DNA of 64,000 bases from Canna indica (taxonomy: Eukaryota > Streptophyta > Magnoliopsida > Zingiberales > Cannaceae): NCBI GenBank assembly GCA_034359265.1, contig CP136891.1, positions 58,876,001-58,940,000 of the forward strand, read 5' to 3'. This document shows positions 34,301 through 44,838 of this stretch, piece by piece. How positions within the stretch are numbered: the stretch's first letter is position 1; the number at the start of each line of letters is the position of its first letter. The position numbers and the translations under genes are program-made. Under the pieces are notes generated by a model. That model was not told the DNA's origin. It did no database searches and saw nothing but the letters and a program-made list of their open reading frames with translations.

Positions 34301-35481
34301 TTCATAAAGAGTATCCTCACTATGTTTGCAAACTTCATAAAGCAATCTATGGTCTTCGGCAAGCTCCAAGAGCATGGTTTAATGAGTTTAGAAGATACAT
34401 AACTTCTATTGGGTTCATTGGATCAGTTTCTGACAGTTCTCTATTCATTATGCAAGCTGCTGATTTCAAAATATTTCTTCTTCTCTACGTCGATGACATC
34501 ATTTTGACAGGAATATCAACAGATAAAATTCAAGAAATATATCTAAGCTTAGCCTCTAAGTTCTCACTCAAGGATCTGCAACCTCTTTCTTATTTTCTAG
34601 GCATTGAGGTCTGTCAAGCAAATAATGGAATTATTCTCACTCAAATGCAATACACAACTGATATCTTGCATCAGTTCAATATGTTGGAATCAAAAGGAAT
34701 CAAAACTCCAATGTCTTCATCTACAACTCTGACATTAAATGATGAATCTCCTGCATTCGACTCTTCTGAATACAGACGAGTGATTGGAGCATTACAATAC
34801 TTAAGTTTCACAAGACCTGATATTTATTTTCCTGTGAACAGGTTATCCCAGTTCATGCAAAATCTGAAGCTATCCCATTGGAGAGCTTGCAAAAGACTCC
34901 TACGTTATCTCAAAGAAACTAAGGAATTTGGCTTGCATATCAATCCAAACAAGCAGCTTGACTTGGAAATCTTTTCTGACTCTGATTGGGGTGGTGACCC
35001 CGACAATTGTCGATCAACATGAGCATATATCTCATTCCTTGGAGGCTCACCTATCAGCTGGTCCTCCAAGAAACAGAGACAAGTTGCTCGGTCTTCAACT
35101 GAAGCTGAGTTTCGGGCACTTGCAAATGCTGCAGCAGAATCAAACTGGCTCACAAATTTGCTCCAGGAAATGAAGGTTCCAATCACAACATTTCCATCAA
35201 TATATTGCGACAACCTTGGTGCAACTTTCTTATCTCAGAATCCGGCGTTTAATACCCGAATGAAACATCTAGCTATTGACTATTATTTTGTGCGGGAACA
35301 AGTCAGTAAGAACACTCTCAAAATCGCTCATATCTCTTCTGATCAACAACTTGCTGACACTCCCACAAAGCCAGTTAATACTACCATGTTTTATCAGCAC
35401 AGAACCAAGATAGGAGTCGTCAACTCAACTCCTATCTTGAGCGAGCGTAATGAAGTAATCAGTCTTAATCATCCACCTTAA
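31318..35481 (+). pseudogene. Element D gag-pol, one continuous frame with about six nonsense codons
   Basis: Gag begins MADSNASMNVHPANPG at 31318 (LTGNNYSIWKAQFDFLLLGY, UBN2-type). Knuckle CQLCDRPGHTARVC follows near 32165, protease DSGASHH near 32281, integrase zinc finger (WHQRLGNPQIK ... CNSCLCNKSHRLPF), integrase core (YSDVWGP, YTDGGGEF, VVERRHRH), RT (QAMNEEFAALTKSNTW, LDVNNAFLHGTLEDEVYM, YVDDIILTG, YFLGIEV), RNase H (SDSDWGG, ARSSTEAEFRALA, YCDNLGA, KHLAIDYYFVREQV). All segments are in the same frame, about 1,388 codons, interrupted only at about 32032, 32213, 33010, 34042, 34123 and 35020. Most of these stops are explained by single C-to-T or G-to-A changes. Confidence 0.92.
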
Positions 35482-35685
35482 TCACTCTCTGGAATCCTCT
35501 ATTGTTACGAGTGTATGAGTGGAGCAATACAATAACAGCTTTCATGAATCATTCATTTCCTTCTTACACGTGTAGGAATGAGATTGTATTTAAAAATTAT
35601 AAATAGATGTGTATTATGATTCATTAATTTCATTTCATTTTTTTCTTTGTTTTACCTCCTGCAGCTACTGTAGCTCTATACCCTT
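35448..35685 (+). repeat. Element D 3' LTR
   Basis: Partner of 31024-31247, with TATAAATA at 35598-35605. A clear polypurine tract is not visible at its left edge. Confidence 0.75.
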
Positions 35686-35869
35686 CCCATGATGCGTTCC
35701 ACTCCGAGCGAAAAAACGTGTCTAGCGCCTGAGGGATCTCTCCAGACCCGATGTACTGCTCCAAACGAACCAGCTTGATTTCTGAAGTATTTAAACATGA
35801 TGATGTCGGCAGAGTCTAGAGACATTGTGTAATTCAAGGTCCAGTATCCCTAACCCCCCTTGTGGGTGA
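35686..35869 (-). pseudogene. LINE E, upstream segment right of element D
   Basis: Minus strand reads GGLGILDLELHNVSRLCR, the characteristic L1 ORF2 motif (GGLGI.dL...N.aLL) C-terminal to the RT fingers/palm, then after a frameshift FKYFRNQAGSFGAVHRVWRD. It continues for about 27 bp beyond the hAT MITE, to 36444. Confidence 0.7.
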
Positions 35870-35877
35870 GGTCCAAT

Positions 35878-36417
35878 TAGGGGTGGCAATTTTATCCGCA
35901 TCCGCTAACTAAAAACCGCATCCGCACCGTATCCGATCCATATCCGCAAGTAAAAATGGATATGGATACGGATATGGATTTAGAAAACTTATATCCGCGC
36001 GGATATGGTGCGGATACAGATATGACTGTGGATTCGCACCGTATCCGCACCGTATCCGCACCGCCTATCCGTGTATCTTAATCACTATTTTGCCCATATA
36101 AGTTATTAATATATATAAGAGCTCTATGGTAATTTCATGTCAAGATAAATTTTGAAGTATATTATATATTTATTTTGGATCAATGAATTGGTAATTTATT
36201 GATTTTTTTAATTAAATTTAATATTTTAATATTTTTTTATTAAATACGGTGCGGATACGGATGCGGTGCGGATATCCGTATTTGAAGCAGTGCGGATATG
36301 GATATCCATATTCACATCCGTGGCGGATACGGTGCGGATACGGATGGGCGGATATGGAGTGCGGTGCGGATACGAATAATCCGTATCCGCATCGTATCCG
36401 CTCCGTTGCCAGCCCTA
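35878..36417. mobile_element. hAT-type MITE with 8-bp target duplication
   Basis: Ends TAGGGGTGGCAAT and GTTGCCAGCCCTA are inverted repeats; flanks are identical GGTCCAAT octamers (35870-35877 and 36418-36425). The interior is built from short CGGATA/TATCCG and CGCACCGTATC motifs and has no coding frame. It sits in LINE E, about 410 bp upstream of the start codon of the host gene at 36829. Confidence 0.92.
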
Positions 36418-36444
36418 GGTCCAATATCCCCAAGTCATGTATTG

Positions 36445-36453
36445 AAGAGGCCT
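36445..36453. other. Target-site duplication of LINE E, right copy
   Basis: AAGAGGCCT, identical to 17194-17202; marks the 5'-truncated end of LINE E. Confidence 0.7.
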
Positions 36454-36828
36454 ATTCACCTATCCAGGTTCATCTAAGACCACAGGCTATTTATCTACTG
36501 CGAATATAAAACATTATTTAGCTATTTATCGGAAGCAGAATTAGATGCAGCTTTCTCGCCCAATGCACCCATTCCGATTTATGACACGTGCCCCGAGACT
36601 TTTTATGCCCAACAGGCAATAGCGTTCTCCGTCGCAAGCCACCCAACACAGGAAGAGGAAGAGGATAACGCCTCCGCCGGAATCTCCTCCTCCCAAATAG
36701 CCACCGCAGCCGCCGTAATTGGCCGCGAATTTGCCTCTCTCTCTCTCTCTCTGTTCATAGAGATCGACCATAATTCCAATTACCACAACCGATTGGAGAC
36801 TCTTTTCTTCCTCCTCCTCGGCGTCGCC
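36454..36828 (+). promoter_or_regulatory. Probable proximal promoter and 5' UTR of the host gene at 36829
   Basis: This is the only non-transposon sequence left between the TE stack and the gene. It has a perfect G-box core CACGTG at 36585-36590 and a (CT)9 tract at 36735-36752, common in plant 5' UTRs. No convincing TATA box was found. Confidence 0.5.
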
Positions 36829-37926
36829 ATGAAAGCATCCCTCCAGCTCCGCGACGATCGGAGCCCCCTCGTGCGTGCCAAGCTCCCCCTCACTGCCCTG
36901 GGCCTCCCCTTTCTCTCTGCCTTCTCGGCCGGCGACCCCAGCGACCTCCGCGTCGACCTAAGCACAGCCTCGCACGCCGGCCCCGTCGTTCGCCTCTCCT
37001 ACCGCCCCAATGATCTACGGAGCCCCTTCTCACTCGCCCTCAAGATGGGGATCGGTGATCTCGGCTCCCCCTTCGCCGCCCCAATGACCATGTGCGTTGA
37101 GTTCAGCCCCCTCGCCCGGGGCGGTGGTCCCTTCTTCTCCATCGTCTTCAAGCCCCGCCTCGGCGACTTCTCCCTGAAGAAGTCCATCCGATCGGGATCC
37201 GGCCCTCCGACACCACTGGGGAACCACGGGTCGATCGCTACGGAGAACGGATTCCACGACGGTAAGAAAGCCAACGGGATCGTCCCGACGGTCGCCTTAG
37301 ATGGCGGCGCCCAGAGACTGCTCTCCGGCGCCGAGCTCCGAGCGAGCAGCATCCTCCCGTTGCGGCGAGGCACGGCCCTGAGGTTCCGTTGGGGGGTGAG
37401 GTTGCCGCTGGAGCTCGGCACCCCGTTCAATGACTACCCAAAATCTGGGGACCGGATGTCATTCAGGAGGCTTCCCCAGCTCGTGATGAGCAAGATCTCG
37501 ATCGAGCACATGATAGAAGATGACAAGGTAAGAAAGCAGAAGAACGATGCCACCTCCCGCGAGGCCGGGGAGGTGGCCGAGTGGTCGTCGGCGAAGCTAC
37601 AGCTGGAAGCGCTGCGCGCGGAGAACGTGATTATGAGGAGAGACGTACGCGAGCTCTGTGACGAGGTATTCTCCAAAAGTAAGGTTGCTCCGTCATCCAG
37701 CGCTGCGGATGTGAGGGATTGGAGGAACATGGAACGAGGCAGAAAGATTGAATCGAAGCAGCCTCCAGCACCGCCGGCCGCAGCAGAGAGAAAGGATAGG
37801 CGGTTTGATGTAAAGCCGCCTGCCACCAGCGTCAAAACTCAGGGTGAGGACGTGAACGAGGAGCTGAAGAAGGCGCTGATGGCAGCCACGTCCGGCGCTA
37901 AGCGAGTAGAATCACCGCGAAGGTGA
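36829..37926 (+). CDS. Conserved plant protein of unknown function, single exon
   Basis: The protein (365 residues from this start) resembles uncharacterised plant proteins that begin MKAS(I/L)KFR-like and continue with 'L.RAK.PL..LG.PF.S....GD...L'; I recognise the family but know no function. The Met at 36829 is preferred over the upstream in-frame Met at 36793 because the family start is MKAS. Conserved-looking parts are residues 1-110 (LSYRPNDLRSPFSLALKMG, FGSP-like LGSPFAAPMTM), FKPRLGDFSLKKS, and LRFRWGVRLPLELGTPF to MSKISIEHM. The C-terminal third is charged, with a helix likely coiled coil (KLQLEALRAENVIMRRDVREL) and a Pro/Lys-rich disordered tail. No signal peptide or membrane helix is evident. 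Very high GC and GC3 contrast with the AT-rich surroundings. AATAAA at 37974-37979 may be its poly(A) signal. No disruption seen. Confidence 0.8.
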   Translation: MKASLQLRDDRSPLVRAKLPLTALGLPFLSAFSAGDPSDLRVDLSTASHAGPVVRLSYRPNDLRSPFSLALKMGIGDLGSPFAAPMTMCVEFSPLARGGGPFFSIVFKPRLGDFSLKKSIRSGSGPPTPLGNHGSIATENGFHDGKKANGIVPTVALDGGAQRLLSGAELRASSILPLRRGTALRFRWGVRLPLELGTPFNDYPKSGDRMSFRRLPQLVMSKISIEHMIEDDKVRKQKNDATSREAGEVAEWSSAKLQLEALRAENVIMRRDVRELCDEVFSKSKVAPSSSAADVRDWRNMERGRKIESKQPPAPPAAAERKDRRFDVKPPATSVKTQGEDVNEELKKALMAATSGAKRVESPRR

Positions 37927-39034
37927 TATGCACCCAGAAGTATACCGTTAGAAAGAAATTGGTTGGCATTGTAAATAAAAACACAGCTCATTCTCATTTT
38001 CCAGGTTTTCTCTTGGTTATTAGACAAAATATATTATAATAATAAAATATTGTTATACCCTGGTACAATTTTATTTATAAATTGATGTTTGATTTTCTGC
38101 TAATGCAAATGTCATAAAAAATATTTGTATGCAAAAATAAAAATTTTGAGTTAAACTTATTGTTTGGTTGCGCGCAAAAAGATTTGCAACTTTTATTTGG
38201 AGAGATTTGGTTGATTGCAAATAGAGAAAATGAAGGTTTTTGCCACAAGAATGAGATTGTCGCAAACAAGATAAATATTGTTGCGAGTCAAAGGGAAATT
38301 ATTGCGAGCGAGAGGAATATAAAAATTGTCACGAGTGAGAGAAAGCTTTTGCGAGTGAGAGGAAGAAGAAGATTGTCGTGAGCGAGAAGAGTCTATTACG
38401 AGAGTTGTGAGCAAGAGGAGGCTGTCACGAGAGTTGCGAACAAAGAGGAAGATTGTCATTAGCGAGAGGAAAAAAATGAAGGCCTATCATTTGCATGTTG
38501 TGATTTGAACTTGCGAGATTTTTGGGTTGCGGAGCAATTTGTTGTTTGTATTTGTGAAATTAACTTAATTGTAATTAATCAAATAATTTAATTGATCAAC
38601 TACTATAAATATAAATGTTGAAAGTCTATTTGCAAATAATCAAATTATCTCAAAATCAAATTTTCATCTTCATTATTTTTCACTAAATAGTTAAAGAAAA
38701 TGAATTTAAAAGAATTTCAACTAATTACATAATCAATAAATTCACATATCTATCCTGTCCTCGATCAACCTCACCACTGAGCTAATTATTTCTAACTCTG
38801 TCCATCAATATCAGGTAGAAATTTCTAACTAGATTGAGGACAAACATGCTAAGAAGGATTCTCGGTTCCATATAATGCAAACAGTAATAACAAAAAAATA
38901 TTATATGGTCAACATATTTGTTAGCAAGTAAAAACAATACAATCAGATAAAACAAACATAATATATCCGCACATCTCACAAGTAATGATCATAAATTATA
39001 CCAATTTATTATTGACATAAACATGTCAAATCAA
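37927..39034. other. 3' flank: AT-rich DNA with a TIR-element relic and a degenerate minisatellite
   Basis: Around 38085-38215 the sequence resembles the terminal part of the element at 4093-5459 (TGCAAAT, GTTTGGTTG, ATTTGCAAC). From about 38230 to 38480 short units like GAGATTGTCGCGAGCGAGAGGA repeat in degenerate form every 20-25 bp. From 38500 to 39034 nothing further is supported. Confidence 0.5.
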
Positions 39035-40400
39035 GATTCATGTATGCAATTATGCCTTTTGAGCTCCCTCGTGTCTCTTGAGTCAGCTCCTCCGTTGAAC
39101 TCGATCGGGTCTCCCTCTGGCTTCCTCCAGCCTCCCCCCTAGTGGGAACTCCTGCTCGCTTCCTTGCCGCCTCCTCCATTGCACATCCTCTCCCCTCCCA
39201 TTTGGCTCCTCCATCAACCGGCAACACTTCACCAAGGGAAGAAGCTTCCTTCACCCTCGAACTATCAGAGAAAAACTCCAGTTTATCATCCGACTCATTG
39301 TCCTTTTACCTCATCGGATATTTGTAGACCGACAAGCATTAGTCTCTGGCCACCATGAAAATTGTTCTCTTTGCTATTTAGAATCATCCACGGAGCTTCA
39401 GGTCGAAGAGATCACTCCCAGAATCTACAAGTTTTATTTCGGAGACGCCAACCACATGAAGAAGACACTCTGTAATCAGCCCTGAATTACAAAAACCAAC
39501 TCCTGGTTATTAGACGCTGGGATTGTGTCGCTGGGATTGTGACAAAGCATTACCCGACTACAACTTCAACAAGGTCCCGCTATGGATGCAACTATGGAGT
39601 GTTCATGGGAAAATTCGCCACGTCCAAATAAGATCCTAGATATTGAATACGATTGATAAAACCAATCATATTGGCCTCTGTACGGTAAGAGATCCTCAAG
39701 GATTTATTATCAAGGGGAAGGTAACCATCGACGTCTCTGTTCCAATCAAACGAGGCATGCACCTAAACTCCCCATCTCATCGCAAATTCTGGTTGACTTC
39801 CGATATGAAAAACTCCCAACCTTTTGCTACTACTGTGACCTCATCGGACATCAAGACAAAAATTGTAATATGTAATTGATTGAGGAAACTGAAGACGAAC
39901 AACCACCCAATCTTCGCTTTGGCCCTTGGCTACGCGCCAACCAAACAGGCACCCTTATCCCTTCAGATGGGAATGACCTTTGATGTGAGTCCATGCAAGC
40001 TTCATTCTTTGACACACAACAAGCAATGAATGTTTCCTCACTCTTGTCCTCCCTCACAATGGAAAAGTCACATCCGTAGACCCATACTCGCTCTCCTAAG
40101 GATAGCTTTCCCACCCCTCTAGGAAAGCACGACTGCAAGGTTTCATTTGGCTCTCCTACCCCACCAAACAAGTTCAACTTCAATCGATCCTATTCCCAGG
40201 GCAAGTAAAGCTCATTCTGTTCCTCCAAAGAGCAAAGCAAAGGCTTCCAAACAATGACGAGAAGAAGTACTCCAAGTACCTCTCCCTCCTCCCAAGAAAT
40301 GCACCCGCAGCTCTCCGACGGGAAACACCTCTGAAAAGGCGTCGGATTGTGTTTTCTTATCAGAGATCAAATAGGACGGCTCCAACACTGCGCCGGCGGA
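39035..40400 (+). pseudogene. LINE G ORF1 (DUF4283 plus CCHC knuckle), broken
   Basis: ORF1 of plant L1 elements makes an RNA-binding protein. Recognisable pieces are DCDKALPDYNFNKVPLWMQL (39530-39590), FIIKGKVTIDVSVPIKRGM (39700-39760), then in another frame VDFRYEKLPTFCYYCDLIGH with knuckle C-x2-C-x4-H-x4-C (about 39795-39860) and PPNLRFGPWLRA. Several stops and frameshifts occur. The 5' end of LINE G may be at about 39035, where ATGTCAAATCA resembles ATGTCATATCA after the A-rich 3' end at 51297. Confidence 0.75.
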
Positions 40401-43248
40401 GCCTCATTCCACTCCAACATGGTTGAGGACATGCATTAACTCATAAATTGCGGAAGCATGCTTGAATTCCCTACCTCTGGCGCTCCTTTCACCTAGTCAA
40501 ACAGACGATCTCACCCCAACTTCATTGAAAAAGTTTTCGACTGTTCTTGGCCACCTCCGACTGGCACGACACTTGGGGAAACTGACAAGCCATCCATCTA
40601 GATGACGTCATAGGCAGCAATTATCGACCGATTCTACTCCAGCCTTTTGGATATCAGAGAAAGAAGCCTCCCTTTAAGTTTGATAAGAGATGGATCTCCC
40701 TCCCTCAAGTGGACGATATAGTTTCTCATATCTGGCTCTCCACTCACACGAGATCCCCTCAATATCAGGTTCATTCGAAGTTGAAGGCCATTTGAGCAGC
40801 AATTATTCTTTGGTCCAAAGCCAACAAATTAAACTCTCAATCCCGAGCTTCAACTCTCCTCCCTGTCAAACCAGCACGACGAGGCTTCCATCCATTTGCG
40901 ACGACAACTTGAACCAGACCTGCACAAGGCCATCAATGATGAAGAGATATTATGGAGACAAAAATCTCGAGTTAAATGGCTTCATGAAGGTGATAGAAAC
41001 ACCTCATTCTTCCATGTCAGCACGCACATAAAAAGGAGCTTCAATAATCTTCGGCACCTTAAAGACGCCGAGGACGTTTGGGTTGAAGGTCCTGCTGCCA
41101 TAACCGCGACTGCTCAATCCTATTTCCAGAGAATCTTTCTCACCTCCAATCCAGACGTTCGTAATGTCGATTTCCTCTCATCATGCAAAAAAGTTACCCA
41201 TCGCATAAACAATTGGCTTCTTCGACTAGTCACTCAGGAGGAAACCAAATTGCGATATTCTCTTTGGACCCTGATAGCGCCTCAGGCCCGGATGGCTATA
41301 CTGGCCATTTCTTCCAACATCACTGGCCTCTCGTCGGCAACCCCATAACTGAATTTGCTGCATCTTTCTTTCAAAGCCGAAAAATGTTGAAAAGCATCAA
41401 CCAATTGCACATTGCTATGATCCCCAAGGTTAAAGTCCCTCAAACAATGACAGATATCAGGTCAATCAGCCTATGTAACTTCACCTACAAAATATTCTCT
41501 AAAGTCCTCGTGCATCGACTTCAACCAGTCATGGACCGCCTCATCTCCGACAACCAGAGTGCCTTCATCAAAAACTGCCGGATATTGGACAACATTTTGC
41601 TCACACATGAACTCAACCACTACCTCCAATTGAAGCAGCTCACACAATCTCATGAGATGGCCTAGCTTGAAGCTTGACATGAGTAAAGCCTTCGACTGCC
41701 TCGAATGGCCTTTCATCAGTGCAATACTATATGCAATGGGCTTTCACAAAAACCTCATCGAACTATTAATGCAATGCATCCAAACTGTATCATACTCCGT
41801 CCACGTCGGCGGTCACCCCTATGGTTACTTCATGCCTTCTCGGGGCATCCGACAAGGAGACCCCCTCTCCCTTTTTCTATTTGTCTTTGCGATGGAAGGC
41901 TTCACCCAACTTCTTCACAAAGCTCATCTACAAGGCTTAGTCCGAGGGATCCAGATAAGCCGCTATAGCCCTCATATCTCATCGCTTCTCTTCGCAGACG
42001 ATGTACTTATCTTCTGTAAGGCAGATGCCTCACAAGCAACAAATATAATGAGCCTACTCTATCAGTTTGCAAACCTCAGCGGGCAACTCATCAATCCAGA
42101 TAAATCAGCGCTTCTCTTCTCCAAGCATAGTCCTTCACTGCTACAACTTGTTATCAGCCAAATAACCGATCTTCAAAAAGTCGAATTTGATGACAAATAC
42201 CTTGGCCTGCCAGCAACTGTAAGTCGATCGAAATAAAGCCACATTTGAATATGTCCAAAATCCACAACTGGTCTTCCAAGTTTCTCTCTCGCGCAGGTCG
42301 ATCTGTTCTGATCAAATCCGTCCTTCATTCCATCCCCTCCTACGCCATGTCTTACTTCTATCTATCAGATACGATCTACGACCACATCAGCAAGTGTTGT
42401 TCAAACTTTTGGTGGTCCGCTAAGATTGGAAAATGAAGCATCCATTGGTTAAAATGGAAATACTTATGCTAGAGTTTCTCCTTCGGCGGCCTTGGCTTCC
42501 GCGACAATCGAGCACAGAACCTCTCGCTGCTTGCTTCTCAAGCCTAGCGCCTAATCACTCGTCTGCACTCCCTTCTCAATCGTACCCTCAAGCCAAATAC
42601 TTTCCCTATGACTCCTTCATGTCTTCCGCCACCACAAATAACTCTTCTTGGGGTTGGAAGAGCATTCTCCGAGGTCGCAAACCTCTCTCCATTGGGTTTA
42701 GATGGCACATCATTGCTCTCTCAACCTGTAGCGTCTTTGGCACTCCATGGCTCCCCTGTGAACCCTATTTCGGCATCTGTGCTCCCTCCCCCGATCCCAT
42801 AAGATCATGTCTCATTTCGGATTACATTGATAGGGACACCTACATGTGGAACACCATGTTGGTCAGATCATCCTTCCATCCTGAAGTAGCCGATGACATC
42901 CTATTAGTAGAAATCCTCCTGGGCCATGACAAGCCAGTTTGGCACTTCTCGGGTAATGGCTCCTACTCATCCTCCTCCGGTTACAATGTCGCCTTTGCTT
43001 TTCAACAAGATAGCACCCTTCGGCCCTCGTCTCAACCATGGAATAACACTTGGAAGTTAAAAATTCCTCCAAAGCTAAAGCATTTCATCTAGTGACTGCT
43101 TCACGACTCCCTCCCCACCAAAGCAGCCTTGGTTCACCTAAGATTTCCCCTCTCCAATGTCGACTGCCCCATATGCAAGAACAAGCCTGAGAACGTCTCT
43201 CACTTGTTTCTCACCTGTCCGCATCAAGATCATGTTTGGAGGCGCTCC
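40401..43248 (+). pseudogene. LINE G ORF2: endonuclease remnant, reverse transcriptase, zf-RVT
   Basis: Only the last part of the endonuclease is present (SNYRPILLQPF, PPFKFDKRWISLPQVD; 40600-40710), so its N-terminal half is deleted. RT follows: EILWRQKSRVKWLHEGDRN, SGPDGYTGHFFQHHW, LHIAMIPKVKVPQTMTDIRS, ISDNQSAFIKNCRILDNIL, LDMSKAFDCLEW, SRGIRQGDPLSLFLFVFAME, active-site box FADD (SSLLFADDVLIFCKA), then KYLGLPA, RAGRSVLIKSVLHSIPSYAM and an intact zf-RVT (CPICKNKPENVSHLFLTC). At least five frameshifts or stops. It is cut at 43248 by element F and continues at 50985. Confidence 0.9.
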
Positions 43249-43466
43249 TGTAGTAGAAATGGCAACACTAGAAGAGGGGTGAATAGTGTGTTAACTAAAT
43301 TAATTAGTCTAAATTCTGATTTTAATTGTTTCTTGATTAGTTTAGGCAAGATGCAATTTTGCGATCAAATGCGGAAGCAAGATAAAACAATTAAGCACAG
43401 GCAACAATAAATAACAATGCTAACACAGGTATTTATAGTGGTTCGACCCCAATGCCTACTCCACTA

Positions 43467-43485
43467 CCTAAGCACCCCGCTTAGG
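43467..43485 (-). other. Conserved R/U5 hairpin, element F 3' LTR
   Basis: CCTAAGC-ACCCC-GCTTAGG forms a 7-bp stem with a 5-base loop, between CCTACTCCACTA and ATTTC. It recurs in all six LTRs of the A/B/F family and, with a different stem sequence, at 55510-55528. Two more short hairpins follow: GACTTTT-CACCG-AAAAGTC near 43536 and, in some copies, ACTTCC-ACACCC-GGAAGT. Confidence 0.6.
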
Positions 43486-44099
43486 ATTTCCAAACTAAGT
43501 TTACTAGATTAAATCTTGTTTCCCTTACAACGAGGACTTTTCACCGAAAAGTCTCCGCTCTCAAACCGAAGGCACTTCCACATCCGAAAGTATTCCGCCT
43601 TCCTACCGAGAGCACTTTCTCACCTCAACCCTAAGGGACAACTTGACTAATCCTAGTAACTACTAATTTTTACACAAGTGGCTTTACACCTTCACAACAA
43701 GGTAACCACTTCCAAATTCAAGACCTAACAATCTTAGGTCTGTCACACGCAAATTCGAATAAAAGACATTCAAATAACAATAAAAATACAATCAAAAGAG
43801 CTAAGAATAAAACCAAGAATAAAAGCTCTTTTCCAAGCCTTGGAACCTCCAACTCGCTAGAGGATAGATCTCGAATCAATTCCTGAGTTGAGCCCAACAT
43901 GTGTGCTTGAAGAAGATGTCCGCGGAAAGAAACAGAGCGCAATCAGTTGATCTTTTGGAAGGCTTAGATATCTCTTTTTGATGCTCAATAATATCTGTAA
44001 ACGTGAGAGGGTTAGTGGAGAAAGAGATTAGAAGAGAGTATTTATAATCCCCAGCTAAAATAGGGCATCAACGGGCATAAATTTTATCGTTACAGACGC

Positions 44100-44490
44100 C
44101 TGATCAATGGTTCGGTCGATTGTCGGTCGACCGACCGACCGATCGACCGCTGACTTACTGTGAGATTTTTACACTAATCGATCGACCGAGGGTCGATCGG
44201 TTGATGCAAAACTATCGATCTCTAATCTGGTCGACCAATCGGTCGACCGAAGCCAGCTATTACGTGCCATTCGATCGACTGACTATCGTGTGATTCGGCG
44301 ATCCCGAATTCGGTCGACCGAATCAGTGATGCCGAGGTCTGCGACTCGCGCTTTGCACTACGGTCGACCGATCGGTCGATCGCTCGAGCTACTGCCAATT
44401 TTTGGCCTCAGTCGGTCGATCGCCCGATCGACTGAAGTAGCTACTGCCGCTTTTTACCTTCGGTCGGTCGACCGCCTGGTCGATCGAACC
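44100..44490 (-). promoter_or_regulatory. U3 palindrome array, element F 3' LTR
   Basis: Repeated CGGTCGACCG/CGGTCGATCG units upstream (element sense) of TATA at 44039-44046. It holds about 100 bp of units lacking in the partner LTR at 50390-50660. Confidence 0.55.
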
Positions 44491-44838
44491 TAGGTTGAAT
44501 GTGATTTCTTCAGCCTTCTTATTTTGCGCTTCGTTTCCAGGTTCCGGCTTTCAACGACCATCAACTTGGAGAGCTTCCATATGATCTTTGAGCCCGTCCA
44601 ATATGTCTTTGGTGCGTATGTCAATCTTCGATAAGTTTTCGCGATGAACCCGAGCGCGACGATCAATGTCCATTCGATTTTCTGATTTCTTCCGATTTAT
44701 CCGATTGAGGACATCGAATGCTAATCGATGTGGAACCTAAAAGATTTCTCAATGAAATATTAGTTCCTTGTTTATTATCATCAAAACCGAGATTAAGACC
44801 AAGGTTGAAAATCTAAAGCCAACAATCTCCCCCTTTTT

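Larger units (their letters stand above)
31024..35685 (+). mobile_element. Element D: copia LTR retrotransposon
   Basis: Two LTR copies of about 225-238 bp flank a full gag-pol region. The LTRs share TAATGAAGTAATCAG at the left and CTCTATACCC at the right; the right LTR has an extra 13 bp (TCCACCTTAATCA). The termini are not the usual TG...CA, so borders are approximate; GTCCC and TTCCC pentamers at the flanks could be an imperfect target duplication. It lies within LINE E. A domain set typical of copia with no indel in frame makes it the best preserved coding element here. Confidence 0.85.
43249..44824 (-). repeat. Element F 3' LTR
   Basis: TGTAGTAGAAATGGCAACAC to AAAGCCAACA, 1,576 bp. Minus-strand TATAAATA at 44039-44046. 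Hairpin at 43467-43485. Followed by ATCTCCCCCTTTTTGATG, whose reverse complement is the polypurine tract. Confidence 0.92.

Noticed and set aside
36999..37430. 143-codon minus-strand frame
   Set aside because: Antisense shadow of the GC-rich host gene at 36829-37926.
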